A stretch of DNA of 64,000 nt from Atlanticothrix silvestris CENA357 (GTDB taxonomy: Bacteria > Cyanobacteriota > Cyanobacteriia > Cyanobacteriales > Nostocaceae). The notes beneath the pieces were generated by a model, which was given only the letters and a program-made list of their open reading frames with translations, was not told the origin of the DNA and searched no databases. This document shows positions 46,118 through 55,884 of this stretch, one piece after another; position 1 is the first letter of the stretch, and each line of letters opens with the position of its first letter. The stretch is from contig NZ_JAECZB010000093.1 in NCBI RefSeq assembly GCF_016056295.1, forward strand, positions 1 to 64,000, in the 5' to 3' direction. The position numbers were made by a program, and so were the translations under genes.

Positions 46118-47128
46118 ATGAAAATTTTCATATATTCATCTGTTTTTTACCCTTATATTGGTGGGCTAGAAACAGTTATGTTAAATCTTGCCCATGAATT
46201 TGTCGCTCATGGACATGATGTAAAAGTAGCTACTCAATCTCCAACAAATGAAGTTGATAGTTTTCCTTTTGAGGTAATTCGATGTCCCACGATTAGTCAA
46301 CTTCTCAACTTAACCCTTTGGTGTGACCTCTCTTTTCATGGTTGTATAAGTTTGAAAGCAGTTTGGCCTGTTTTACTCCTGAAAAAGCCTTTGGTAGTCA
46401 CTCATCAGACGTGGTATCGCTATCCAGGAACTAAATTAACGTGGCCATCTGCCCTGAAACATTGGATGACGCGATTTACGACCAATATAGCACCTAGTCA
46501 GGCGATCGCAGATCAACTTCCTGCCATGACAACGGTCATTCCTAACTCCTACCAGGATGACGTGTTTTATGAAATGCCAGAAATTACTCGGAATCAAGAT
46601 TTAGTCTTTCTTGGGCGTTTAGTTTCGGATAAGGGTGCTGATTTACTCCTCAATTCACTAGCACTACTGAATCAGCAAGGGTTGGAACCTAACCTAACCA
46701 TTATTGGTCAAGGGCCAGAAGAAGACCAACTTAAACAACAAGCACAAACTCTTAGAATTGCGGATCAGGTTAAATTTGTAGGGACTCAGCGTGGAGAAGC
46801 TCTAGCTCGACTGTTAAATGCTCATAAAATCCTGGTTGTACCATCCAAATGGCAAGAACCATTCGGTATTGTAGCTTTAGAGGGAATTGCTTGTGGATGC
46901 GTGGTTGTTGGTTCAAAAGCTGGAGGATTGAAAGATGCTATTGGTTCATGTGGGGTTACATTTTCTAATGAAAGTGTAGAAGATTTGACAAAAATATTAG
47001 CCGAATTACTCACCAATCTTGATCAGTTCGATATGTATCAAAAACATCGAGAAGCTCATTTAATAAAACACTGTAAAGGCTCTGTTGCTAAAGCCTATCT
47101 CCAAGTTATGGAAGCAATAGTGCAATGA
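46118..47128 (+). CDS. Glycosyltransferase family 4
   Basis: A 336-residue compact GT-B glycosyltransferase. It opens with FYPYIGGLETVMLNLAHEFVAHGHDV and has LVFLGRLVSDKGADLLLNSLALL and VPSKWQEPFGIVALEGIACGCVVVGSKAGG with the E-x7-E donor motif. Its last four bases (ATGA) overlap the start of the Wzy-like gene, implying coupling of a glycosyltransferase with the polymerase. Specificity unknown. Confidence 0.87.
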   Translation: MKIFIYSSVFYPYIGGLETVMLNLAHEFVAHGHDVKVATQSPTNEVDSFPFEVIRCPTISQLLNLTLWCDLSFHGCISLKAVWPVLLLKKPLVVTHQTWYRYPGTKLTWPSALKHWMTRFTTNIAPSQAIADQLPAMTTVIPNSYQDDVFYEMPEITRNQDLVFLGRLVSDKGADLLLNSLALLNQQGLEPNLTIIGQGPEEDQLKQQAQTLRIADQVKFVGTQRGEALARLLNAHKILVVPSKWQEPFGIVALEGIACGCVVVGSKAGGLKDAIGSCGVTFSNESVEDLTKILAELLTNLDQFDMYQKHREAHLIKHCKGSVAKAYLQVMEAIVQ

Positions 47129-48525
47129 ACATCATCTTTCTTGCTCTACCCTTTTTAATAATTATACTTATTGCTATCAGCAGCATCAGTTGGCAGCAGC
47201 TAGTTAAGGGAGTCTTATTTTTAATAATTCTTGATGGTGCTTTACGAAAGTGGATATTACCACAGGCTAGCAACCTTATGTATCTTTTAAAAGATTTTAT
47301 TTTAGTTCTTGCTTATATTAAATATTTTCTTTTATCTAATAGACCAAAGACACTAATTAAAAATAATTATACAGGTATTATTCACGGCTTTTTAGCCTTA
47401 GCTTCGGTATGGTTGTTCTTTCAGTCCTTTAATCCTGACTTGGGATCACCTATTATTGGAATTTTTGGTTTAAGTCGTTATTTATTGTATGTTCCTTTGA
47501 TGTGGATGCTTCCAAACTTATTTGATTCAGAGGAAGAACTGTATAAATTTTTACGCAATTATCTTTTGTGTTTAATTCCGGTTTGTATTTTAGGAATTGC
47601 TCAATTTTCCAGCCCAGCTTCTAGCCTTCTTAATGTGGCCCCTGGAGGGGAGGAGGCATCGGAATCACTTGGTTTTGGTGAGGGTAAATTGAGAATATCT
47701 AGTGTATTTGCTTTTCCCAATATTTATACATCATATTTAGTCTTAAATTTTGCATTTCTCATTACATATCTTACAAATCAAGATAGGAATTCCCAAAAAT
47801 GGAGATTAATTATTTTATTAGAATTATTATTAATGGTAGCTAATTTTTTTATGACTGGTTCTCGTGGAGTAATTGGCTATTCTGTGTTTATATTGTTATT
47901 TTATTTGTTGATAAAAAGTTTTGATAATTTATCAAAAATGATAAATTTTTTCAAGAAAATGGCTATTCCGGCTGTTTTAGGTGTAGTTATTTTGTCTCAT
48001 TACTTTGCTCCAGCCCTAGAGGCATTTTCATCTCGTGGAAGTGTCGTAGATGCTGCTAAAGGCGATGCTAGAATAGCTTATTCTTTATCTATTCATACTC
48101 TACCTGGTAAATTTATTCTAGACTCTTATGGCACTGGTGCAACTCAATCTGCTCGCCAGACTTTTCAAAGATTGTTTGACTTGCCTAAAGGTTTACCTAC
48201 TCCGCCTGCTGAAGCAGAAACGCATCGTGTCACTATTGAAATAGGGATATTTGGTTTTATACTCTGGTACGGAATGCGTATTGCTCTTTTAATAGCAACT
48301 TGGTCAGCTTATCGAAAACTCACCAGACCATTTTTAAAAGATTTGGCATTAGTTTCTTTCTTGATTCATGTATTGTGGTTCATAGGTCAAGTTGTAGTTC
48401 ATCCTCTGGCTGTAGTTTATTATTGGTTTTTAAATGGATTTATTTTCTTATTACCTAAATTAGAAGCAATCGAAAATAACCGCCAACGACAGCAAATGAT
48501 CCTGAATTACCAAAGAAAGACATAA
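47125..48525 (+). CDS. O-antigen polymerase/ligase-like membrane protein (Wzy type)
   Basis: The 466-residue protein has about eleven to twelve hydrophobic segments and a large periplasmic-type loop between about residues 300 and 385 (SRGSVVDAAKGDARIAYSL, GTGATQSARQTF, PPAEAETHRVTIEIGIFG), the layout of Wzy polymerases and WaaL ligases. These proteins link undecaprenyl-linked repeat units outside the membrane. Sequence conservation is low in this superfamily, so polymerase and ligase cannot be separated. A Wzy would pair with a Wzx flippase, but none is seen nearby; the locus has an ABC exporter instead. It overlaps the preceding gene by four bases. Confidence 0.8.
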   Translation: MNIIFLALPFLIIILIAISSISWQQLVKGVLFLIILDGALRKWILPQASNLMYLLKDFILVLAYIKYFLLSNRPKTLIKNNYTGIIHGFLALASVWLFFQSFNPDLGSPIIGIFGLSRYLLYVPLMWMLPNLFDSEEELYKFLRNYLLCLIPVCILGIAQFSSPASSLLNVAPGGEEASESLGFGEGKLRISSVFAFPNIYTSYLVLNFAFLITYLTNQDRNSQKWRLIILLELLLMVANFFMTGSRGVIGYSVFILLFYLLIKSFDNLSKMINFFKKMAIPAVLGVVILSHYFAPALEAFSSRGSVVDAAKGDARIAYSLSIHTLPGKFILDSYGTGATQSARQTFQRLFDLPKGLPTPPAEAETHRVTIEIGIFGFILWYGMRIALLIATWSAYRKLTRPFLKDLALVSFLIHVLWFIGQVVVHPLAVVYYWFLNGFIFLLPKLEAIENNRQRQQMILNYQRKT

Positions 48526-48574
48526 AACATAATATCTAAATTAGTTAGTTATAGTATATATATTTTTTATTTTC

Positions 48575-49726
48575 ATGAAAAATATCAATAATAAAAAAGT
48601 CCATTTTTGGTTTCCAAATATATTTGATGTCAAGGGAGGAATACAAACTTATTTACAGGCTTTGTTAATAGCGGCGACTGAGTATATTCCTAATTTAAAG
48701 ATAGAAGTTTATAACAAGCTTGACAAAAATAAAAGTAAACGAGAATCCGTTTCCAATCATGTTGATTTCCATTTTTATGGCAACATACCACATACTATCA
48801 GAAGTATTTATTTTGCGGTGAGTCTGATTTTGGACTCAATAAATAAACGCCCAAATCTGATTTTAACTGGTCACATCAACTTTGCCCCTGTCGCTTACTG
48901 GATTCATCGTTTAATAGGAATTCACTACTGGGTAGTAGTTCACGGTATTGAAGTTTGGAGCCTAAAAAATCCTATTAAACAAAAAGCTTTACAGTCAGCA
49001 GGAAAAATACTTTCAGTGAGTGGGTATACACGCGATCGCCTGCTTAAAGAACAAAACCTTGAGCCTGATCAAATTTCACTTTTGCCAGTTACCTTTGATG
49101 CAAATCGGTTTGAAATTGCCCCCAAATCAAAATACTTACTAGAACGATATGGTTTAACTCCAGACCAGCTGATAATCTTAACTGTTGCTCGGCTATCTAG
49201 TAGTGAAGGTTACAAAGGTTACGATCAAGTTATTCGGGCACTACCCCAAATTCGACAGCAAATTCCCAATGTTCACTATTTAATAGTTGGTAAAGGTAAT
49301 GACCGTCCTCGGATTGAGGAAGTAGTGCAAAATCTCAACCTACAAAACTACGTTACTCTAACCGGATTTATTCCAGATGAAGAACTCGTTCCTCACTATA
49401 ACTTGTGCGATGTATTTGCAATGCCGAGTAAAGGCGAGGGTTTTGGAATTGTCTACCTTGAAGCCTTAGCTTGTGGGAAACCTGCACTGGGTGGAAACCA
49501 AGATGGAGCGATAGATGCGCTTTGTCATGGTGAACTCGGAGCATTAGTTAATCCTGATGATATAGAAGAAATTGCTCAAACGCTGGTTCAAATTTTACAA
49601 CGTACTTATCCTAATGCTTTAATGTATCAACCTCAAGCGCTACGTTCTAAAGTAATTGAAACGTTTGGGTACGAGCATTTTAAAGCTACTCTAGATAGCT
49701 ATTTGGATGAGTATTTCCAAGTGTAA
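48575..49726 (+). CDS. Glycosyltransferase family 4
   Basis: A 383-residue GT-B glycosyltransferase. It starts VHFWFPNIFDVKGGIQTYLQALL, has WVVVHGIEVWSLKNPIKQKAL and a full C-terminal domain (ILTVARLSSSEGYKGYDQVIRAL, YLIVGKGNDRPRIEEV, MPSKGEGFGIVYLEALACGKPALG with E-x7-E). The asnB-like gene follows after 16 bases with an AAGGAG ribosome site, so the two are probably cotranscribed. Specificity unknown. Confidence 0.9.
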   Translation: MKNINNKKVHFWFPNIFDVKGGIQTYLQALLIAATEYIPNLKIEVYNKLDKNKSKRESVSNHVDFHFYGNIPHTIRSIYFAVSLILDSINKRPNLILTGHINFAPVAYWIHRLIGIHYWVVVHGIEVWSLKNPIKQKALQSAGKILSVSGYTRDRLLKEQNLEPDQISLLPVTFDANRFEIAPKSKYLLERYGLTPDQLIILTVARLSSSEGYKGYDQVIRALPQIRQQIPNVHYLIVGKGNDRPRIEEVVQNLNLQNYVTLTGFIPDEELVPHYNLCDVFAMPSKGEGFGIVYLEALACGKPALGGNQDGAIDALCHGELGALVNPDDIEEIAQTLVQILQRTYPNALMYQPQALRSKVIETFGYEHFKATLDSYLDEYFQV

Positions 49727-49742
49727 GGAGCTAATATTTTAA

Positions 49743-51536
49743 ATGTGTGGTATTGCTGGAATTCTTACAGTTAATCAGTATCAAGATAACTTGCAAACCA
49801 TTATTCAGGGAATGCAAGCTGCCATACGTCATCGTGGCCCTGATGATTCGGGTATTTACATTGCTCAGGAAAAACAAGTAGCCCTCGCCCATACTCGTCT
49901 CGCAATTCTCGACCTCAGCTTGGCCGGACATCAGCCCATGTCTACTTCCGATGGGCGTTATTGGATTGTTTTCAATGGTGAGATTTATAACTTTGAAAAA
50001 ATTAGGCAAGACCTGATTAGCCAAGGCGAAGAGTTTAAATCCCAAACAGACACAGAAATAATTCTCAAACTTTATCAAAGAGTAGGTTCTGATTGTGTCC
50101 GCTATTTACGCGGTATGTTTGCTTTTGCAATTTGGGATGATGCTGAAAAAACTTGTTTTTTAGCTCGTGATCCTTTAGGCATAAAGCCACTTTATTATTG
50201 GCAATCTGGTTCAACGTTAGTTTTTGCTTCAGAACTTAAATCTATTCTTGCATCCCGTTTACCTGCGATTAACTTGAGTGCAGAGGGATTGTATGGTTAT
50301 TTAATTAGTGGTTCTGTGCCAGAGCCAAATACGTTAATTGAAGGAGTTTACTGCCTCAATGCTGGTCATTCATTGCATTGGCAAGCAGGTAAAATTAGTC
50401 AAAAACAATATTGGCAAATTGATTTTACTCCAGCAGAAACTTCACTTGCGGAAGCTCAAGCAAAAGTAAGGGCTGCTTTAATTAATTCTATTCATAATCA
50501 TTTTGTGAGTGATGTACCTGTAGGTATATTTCTGAGTGGCGGGATTGATTCAACGGCAGTTTTAGCCTTAGCACGTCAAACCCAAAAAGGTTTACTAAAA
50601 ACTTACTCAATTGCATTTGCAGAATCAGAGTGGAATGAAGGCGAAATTGCGAGCAAAGCTGCTCAAGAATTTGATACTGAGCATACAGAATATAAAATTA
50701 CTGCTGATTTAGCCAAAGCTCTATTTCCAAAATTTTTAGAAACAATTGACCAGCCTAGTATAGATGGCTTCAATACATTCTGTGTCTCCAAAGTAGCGCA
50801 CGACGATGGTACAAAAGTTGTTCTTTCCGGTTTAGGTGGAGATGAACTATTTGGAGGTTATGGTTCTTTTCAAAAAGTTCCACAAATGGTTCGATTAGGC
50901 AGAAAAATTAAGGCTTTTTATCCCATCAATATTGGCATTGGGAAGGGGTTAGAGAATTGGGCGCGATCGCCAAAAATGAGACGTTTAGGAGATTTTTTAC
51001 AACAACCTCCCGATTCAGGTGCCGCTTACCGCAGTTTTCGGGGAATATTCTCTCATCAAGAAGCTTGCAAAATTGCTCAACGATATCTTCCAGATCATGT
51101 TTTACTTGAACGTTACAGTACTAATCAAATTACTTCCCAGCCAACCCTAGAGGATGAAGTTAGTTTATTAGAAATTAGTGGCTATATGCGTAATCAGCTA
51201 TTAAGAGATAGTGATGTGATGAGTATGGCATGGGGTTTAGAACTGCGAGTTCCACTAGTTGATCGTGTTCTTGTCGAAACAATTTCTTCAATTCCTAGCA
51301 ATTTACGTTTAATGTCTAACAAGCAGTTATTAATTCAAGCTGTTCCAGAATTACCCACTTGGGTGTACAATCGTCCCAAACGTGGATTTTACTTCCCTTT
51401 TCAACAATGGCTTCAACAGGAATGGCATGAGTGTTTTCAGCGAGTTCCTGCGTTTAACGATATACCGTTAAGTATGTGGTATCGTCGTTGGAGTCTAGCT
51501 TTATTTCAACATTGGTGGGAGAATATTTCAAACTAG
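49743..51536 (+). CDS. Glutamine-hydrolysing amidotransferase, asparagine synthase (AsnB) type
   Basis: The 597-residue protein has an N-terminal Ntn glutaminase domain with the nucleophile Cys 2 (MCGIAGI), RHRGPDDSG and FNGEIYN, and a C-terminal ATP-PPi domain with the loop FLSGGIDST (near 265). Housekeeping AsnB makes asparagine. In surface-polysaccharide clusters, AsnB relatives such as WbpS convert uronic acid carboxylates to amides. Because this locus includes an apparent diacetamido-uronic acid pathway, glycan amidation is the more attractive role. It sits between two glycosyltransferase genes, 16 bases after the first. The choice between the two roles is inference. Confidence 0.88.
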   Translation: MCGIAGILTVNQYQDNLQTIIQGMQAAIRHRGPDDSGIYIAQEKQVALAHTRLAILDLSLAGHQPMSTSDGRYWIVFNGEIYNFEKIRQDLISQGEEFKSQTDTEIILKLYQRVGSDCVRYLRGMFAFAIWDDAEKTCFLARDPLGIKPLYYWQSGSTLVFASELKSILASRLPAINLSAEGLYGYLISGSVPEPNTLIEGVYCLNAGHSLHWQAGKISQKQYWQIDFTPAETSLAEAQAKVRAALINSIHNHFVSDVPVGIFLSGGIDSTAVLALARQTQKGLLKTYSIAFAESEWNEGEIASKAAQEFDTEHTEYKITADLAKALFPKFLETIDQPSIDGFNTFCVSKVAHDDGTKVVLSGLGGDELFGGYGSFQKVPQMVRLGRKIKAFYPINIGIGKGLENWARSPKMRRLGDFLQQPPDSGAAYRSFRGIFSHQEACKIAQRYLPDHVLLERYSTNQITSQPTLEDEVSLLEISGYMRNQLLRDSDVMSMAWGLELRVPLVDRVLVETISSIPSNLRLMSNKQLLIQAVPELPTWVYNRPKRGFYFPFQQWLQQEWHECFQRVPAFNDIPLSMWYRRWSLALFQHWWENISN

Positions 51537-51588
51537 ACTAGTAAATAGCTTGTGTAATTAGCTATATCAATCAAGCTAATCCTTAAAT

Positions 51589-52797
51589 ATGAAAACAAAT
51601 ACCAAGCAACTACGTGTTTGTCAGGTAGTTGCTAGTATAAACGAAGTTGTAGGTGGGCCAGCATATTCTGTAACAAATCTAGCTCAATCTTTATCTGAGC
51701 TACAAATTTGCTCTCATTTATTCACCCTTGACTATCAAAATGCTGGGAAACAAGTTCCTACTATAAATGTAAATGTTCATAGTTATTCTGCTACAAAATT
51801 AGCCAAATATTTACGGGGATTTCAACCTAGTGCCAACTATGCTTTACAGCAAATAGCATCATGTGAGTTAGATTTAATTCATAATCATGGGCTGTGGATG
51901 TTTCCGAATCTGTATGCTCGTCAAGCAGCTGTAAACAATAATTTACCATTGATAATTTCTCCGAGAGGAATGCTGGAGTCGTGGTCTTTAAGAAATAGCT
52001 GGTTCAAAAAATTACCTGCATGGTATCTGTATGAACAGCAGAACCTCCAAAAAGCGATCGCCTTCCATGCAACCTCAGATGAAGAAGCTAAATCCATTCG
52101 CCAGCTTAATTTTCGTCAACCTATCGCTTTAATTCCTAATGGAGTAAGTCTACCTAATCTCAGTAATCTACCTAATCGAGAGATTTTATTTAAACAGTTC
52201 CCTGAAATCACTAAAAAAAAATGGCTCTTATTTTTATCTAGGATTCATCCTAAAAAAGGTATAGACAATTTACTTTATGTCTGGAAAAAGCTAATCACTC
52301 AATTTCCTGATTGGCATTTAATCATTGCAGGTCCCGACTTAATTGGCTATCAAGCAAAATTAGAACAGTTAACAGCACAATTAGAATTACAGCCACGAGT
52401 AACTTTTACAGGGATGCTTTCAGGAGAACAAAAAGCTTCTGCCTTATGTAATGCAGATTTGTTTGTTCTACCAACTCACTCGGAAAATTTTGGCATTGCC
52501 ATAGCAGAATCTTTAGCTTATGGAGTACCTGTGATTACTACCAAAGGCGCGCCCTGGAAAGATTTAGAAGGTTATGGTTGTGGTTGGTGGATTGAAGATA
52601 ATCAGCAAGCACTCATGGATGTTTTAATAGAGGCGATAGAAATGCCTGAGAGTCAGCGACAAGCAATGGGTTTAAAAGGACGAAACTTAGTTGAAACCAA
52701 ATACTCTTGGAGCGTAATCGCTAAAGATATGGCCAGTGTTTACCATTGGATTCTGAATGGGGGTAGTCCTCCTAGTTGTATTCAAGTTAATGAATAA
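51589..52797 (+). CDS. Glycosyltransferase family 4
   Basis: A 402-residue GT-B glycosyltransferase. It has CQVVASINEVVGGPAYSVTNLAQSL, the HNHGLWMFPNLYARQ motif and IISPRGMLESWSL typical of the family 4 subgroup that includes WcaI-like/ORF homologs, and the donor region LPTHSENFGIAIAESLAYGVPVITTKGAP with E-x7-E. It follows the amidotransferase gene by 52 bases. Specificity unknown. Confidence 0.89.
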   Translation: MKTNTKQLRVCQVVASINEVVGGPAYSVTNLAQSLSELQICSHLFTLDYQNAGKQVPTINVNVHSYSATKLAKYLRGFQPSANYALQQIASCELDLIHNHGLWMFPNLYARQAAVNNNLPLIISPRGMLESWSLRNSWFKKLPAWYLYEQQNLQKAIAFHATSDEEAKSIRQLNFRQPIALIPNGVSLPNLSNLPNREILFKQFPEITKKKWLLFLSRIHPKKGIDNLLYVWKKLITQFPDWHLIIAGPDLIGYQAKLEQLTAQLELQPRVTFTGMLSGEQKASALCNADLFVLPTHSENFGIAIAESLAYGVPVITTKGAPWKDLEGYGCGWWIEDNQQALMDVLIEAIEMPESQRQAMGLKGRNLVETKYSWSVIAKDMASVYHWILNGGSPPSCIQVNE

Positions 52798-52821
52798 TGG
52801 GCTGATAACAGAGAGGTTAAT

Positions 52822-53964
52822 GTGAAAATAGCTATTGCTACAGGCCCTTGGTTTCCTGTACCTACTTTACAGGGAGGAGCGCATCATCGTCTTTGGCAAG
52901 GATTGGCAGAAGAATTTGCCGCCGCAGGTCATCAAGTGACTATTTTATGTCGTTCTTATCCAAGCCAACCAGATACAGAAAACATTAACAATGTTGAATA
53001 CATTCGCAAAGGTGGTTTTTCCCAAAGTCCAAATATCTGGTTTGACTTGCTGAAAGATTTGGCTTATGCCTTTTTGACTTTTCCTACTTTACCCCACGCA
53101 GATATTTTGGTGATCAACGATTTTTGGTTGCCTGTATTTGCTCCACTACGTTCTAGAGTTGGCAAAATTGTTGTCAGTGTCGGTCGCTTTCCTAAAGGGC
53201 AATACCCTTTATATGCTCGTGTAGATTTGTTTACAGTTCTGTCGCAAGCAATTTGGGACGGAATTGCTCAACAGTACCCTAATGCGATTCCCCGGATGCG
53301 ATTAATTCCCAATCCTGTTGACACTCGCGTATTCTATCCGTCTGCTCAATCGAAACCAGAGCGAGCAGAGAAGGTGATTTTATATGTAGGCAGAATTCAT
53401 CCAGAAAAAGGAATTCATCTTTTATTAGATGCCTTTGCTCTATTATCTCAACAGGACTCTCCAGCCAAGTTAAAAATTTTAGGCCCAGTAAAAGGTAGTC
53501 AAGGTGGAGGTGGTGAAGGATATTTTCATCAGCTTAAACTAAAAGCAGAAGGTTTAAAAGTTGAGTTTATAGAACCAATTTTTGATACAAAACAACTTGC
53601 TAAAATATATCGAAGCGCAGATTTATTCTGTTATCCTTCATTAGCTGAAAAAGGCGAAGCGTTTCCAATCGCTCCTCTAGAAGCAATGGTCTGTGGCTTA
53701 GTTCCTATAGTATCAGACTTATCTTGTTTTAAAGATTATATAGAAGATGGAGAAACAGGATATTTCTTTAATCATCGTGACTCTAACGCAGCACAAAATT
53801 TAGCGAATACATTAACAAAAGCTATTTCCAGTTCCAAAGATAATATATGTCAGATGAGTGATAATGCTAGCCAAAAAGCATCTGAATTTAGTTATGAGCG
53901 TATTGCTAAATCATACCTTTCTAATTTTGAAAATTTACTAAATTCTGGTAAAAAATCAGGATAA
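52822..53964 (+). CDS. Glycosyltransferase family 4
   Basis: A 380-residue GT-B glycosyltransferase starting at GTG 52822 with GAGAGG-like bases upstream. It opens IAIATGPWFPVPTLQGGAHHRLWQGLAEEFAAAGHQV, has ILYVGRIHPEKGIHLLLDAFALL and CYPSLAEKGEAFPIAPLEAMVCGLVPIVSD; the first acidic residue of the donor motif is present. The gene follows the previous one by 24 bases. Specificity unknown. Confidence 0.87.
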   Translation: MKIAIATGPWFPVPTLQGGAHHRLWQGLAEEFAAAGHQVTILCRSYPSQPDTENINNVEYIRKGGFSQSPNIWFDLLKDLAYAFLTFPTLPHADILVINDFWLPVFAPLRSRVGKIVVSVGRFPKGQYPLYARVDLFTVLSQAIWDGIAQQYPNAIPRMRLIPNPVDTRVFYPSAQSKPERAEKVILYVGRIHPEKGIHLLLDAFALLSQQDSPAKLKILGPVKGSQGGGGEGYFHQLKLKAEGLKVEFIEPIFDTKQLAKIYRSADLFCYPSLAEKGEAFPIAPLEAMVCGLVPIVSDLSCFKDYIEDGETGYFFNHRDSNAAQNLANTLTKAISSSKDNICQMSDNASQKASEFSYERIAKSYLSNFENLLNSGKKSG

Positions 53965-54019
53965 AAATTTTGGTCAAAAAGAAAGATAGTGCAGAAGCAA
54001 TTAAACTGTGAGGTTTTTG

Positions 54020-54805
54020 ATGCTTAAAGAAGTTACTCCTCTTATCCTCACCTACAATGAAGCGCCCAATATTAAGCGTACCCTGCAACATTTGACTTGG
54101 GCAAAGACGATTGTAGTTGTTGATAGCTATAGCAATGATGAAACTTTAGAAATTTTGCATTCTCATCCGCACATACAAGTTTTTCAACGTAAATTTGATA
54201 CTCATGCTACGCAGTGGAACTATGGTTTGGAGCAAGTCAAATCTCAATGGGTGCTTTCTTTAGATGCAGATTACATAGTTACAGATGAGTTAATTATTGA
54301 AATTACATCTTTACCAGATAATGAGCAGATAAATGGCTACTTCACCAAATTCAAATACTGCGTTTTTGGCAAGCCCCTAAGAGGTACAATACTTCCGCCT
54401 CGACAAGTTCTTTTTCGCAAAGAGAAAGCAATTTACATAGATGATGGACACACTCAACTTTTAGAAGTCACTGGTAAATCAGCAGTGCTTTCTGGTTGTA
54501 TTCATCATGATGATCGCAAGTCTTTAAGCCGTTGGTTGTGGGCGCAGGATCGCTATATGATAGTTGAAGTCAAAAAATTACTGGAAACTTCAGCTAACGA
54601 ATTGAGTTTGGGCGATCGCATTCGCAAACAAAAGATTGTTGCTCCCTTTATTATCCTATTGTATTGTCTAATTTTAAAAGGAGGCATCTTGGATGGATGG
54701 GCTGGCTGGTACTATGCTTTCCAGCGGATGTTAGCCGAAATTTTGTTATCAATCCGCTTAATTGAGTATGAAAAACTTGAGCTAAACCAGACTAATAAGC
54801 ATTGA
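54020..54805 (+). CDS. Glycosyltransferase family 2
   Basis: A 261-residue GT-A inverting glycosyltransferase. It begins VTPLILTYNEAPNIKRTLQHL and has VVDSYSNDETLEI and the SLDADYIV segment carrying the DxD metal site, then a hydrophobic segment near the C-terminus (about 205-225) that probably contacts the membrane. It resembles WaaE/KdtX-like enzymes in outline. I chose ATG 54020 because GAGG lies six bases before it; GTG 54008 would add four residues. Its TGA overlaps the ATG of the SGNH hydrolase gene, so the two are translationally coupled. Confidence 0.88.
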   Translation: MLKEVTPLILTYNEAPNIKRTLQHLTWAKTIVVVDSYSNDETLEILHSHPHIQVFQRKFDTHATQWNYGLEQVKSQWVLSLDADYIVTDELIIEITSLPDNEQINGYFTKFKYCVFGKPLRGTILPPRQVLFRKEKAIYIDDGHTQLLEVTGKSAVLSGCIHHDDRKSLSRWLWAQDRYMIVEVKKLLETSANELSLGDRIRKQKIVAPFIILLYCLILKGGILDGWAGWYYAFQRMLAEILLSIRLIEYEKLELNQTNKH

Positions 54806-55818
54806 TGCGTAAAAAAAAATCCAAATTCGGTAAATATAGAATACTAATATTTAGTGCCATCTTTTTGGTAGCTATTGAAGTCTCTTTAAGGCTTTTATTT
54901 GGGCTAGGAAATCCTGTTTTAAGCCAAGCTGATATTTCTACAGGCTATCGCTTTCAACCTAATCAACAAATAGTTCGCTTTGGCAAACGAATAGAATACA
55001 ACCAGTACTCTCAACGTTCTCAACCCATCAGTCTACAAAAACTTGAAGGAACTCTGAGAATTTTAATGGTTGGAGACTCAGTTCTCAATGGTGGTAATCC
55101 TATTGACCAAAAACAAATAATTACTGAACAATTGAAAGCCAAACTAAAAGCTTCAGGGCAAACTACAGAAGTATTGAATGCTTCTGCCGGCTCATGGGGA
55201 ATTGGCAATCACTTAGGTTATTTAAAAAAGTTTGGTACTTTTGGTAGTGATATTGTAATTTTACAAATTGGTACACACGATCTAACTCAACCTACTAGCA
55301 CAGGTGAACGTGTGGGAAAAGATCCTAATTACCCAGTTCATTCTTTGTCAGCAATTCAAGAGGCTTTTACTCGCTACATACTACCTCGATTGTTGGGAAA
55401 CGTTAACTTAAACCCATTTTCTAATCAAGAAATTCCTCAGATTTCCCCTGCACAAGTGGCTCAACATTTTCAGAAAAACATGGAATTTTTTAAAACAGCA
55501 GTCAATTTAGTGCGGGATAAAAAAACACCAATTTACGTACTGTTTACACCTAATCGTTACGATTTAATTCCAACACCTGTAACTCCACCTTACAAACCGG
55601 AGTTTATGCAAGTAGTGAATTCTTTACAAATACCAGTATTTGATACTTACGAAGCTTGGTCGAAACTTCCTACTAATGTTGTTGAAACTTACTTTCGAGA
55701 CGAAGTTCATTTAACTGAAGTTGGTTATGAGGTAGTAGCAAATTTAATTTTTCAGCAGCTTTGCATACAACAGAAATTTTCAGGTTGTTCTCTAGCTTCA
55801 CCTGTACATACTCGTTGA
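54805..55818 (+). CDS. SGNH-type hydrolase-like membrane-anchored protein
   Basis: A 337-residue protein with one N-terminal membrane helix (about 12-31) and a periplasmic SGNH domain: VGDSVLNGG with the nucleophile S92, and D299-x2-H302 in RDEVHLTEVGYE. At the block III site, usually GxND, it has GTHD (156-159), so the oxyanion Asn is a His. Such domains act as acetylesterases or acetyltransferases on polysaccharides (AlgX/AlgJ-like). It is coupled to the family 2 glycosyltransferase (TGATG overlap) and is the last rightward gene of the main cluster. A role in removing or adding O-acetyl groups is inferred. Confidence 0.8.
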   Translation: MRKKKSKFGKYRILIFSAIFLVAIEVSLRLLFGLGNPVLSQADISTGYRFQPNQQIVRFGKRIEYNQYSQRSQPISLQKLEGTLRILMVGDSVLNGGNPIDQKQIITEQLKAKLKASGQTTEVLNASAGSWGIGNHLGYLKKFGTFGSDIVILQIGTHDLTQPTSTGERVGKDPNYPVHSLSAIQEAFTRYILPRLLGNVNLNPFSNQEIPQISPAQVAQHFQKNMEFFKTAVNLVRDKKTPIYVLFTPNRYDLIPTPVTPPYKPEFMQVVNSLQIPVFDTYEAWSKLPTNVVETYFRDEVHLTEVGYEVVANLIFQQLCIQQKFSGCSLASPVHTR

Positions 55819-55884
55819 GTACTCATGATCAATAACTTTTTTGTAAAAGGGAAAATTCAATTCAACATCGCAGTTTTATAGCAA

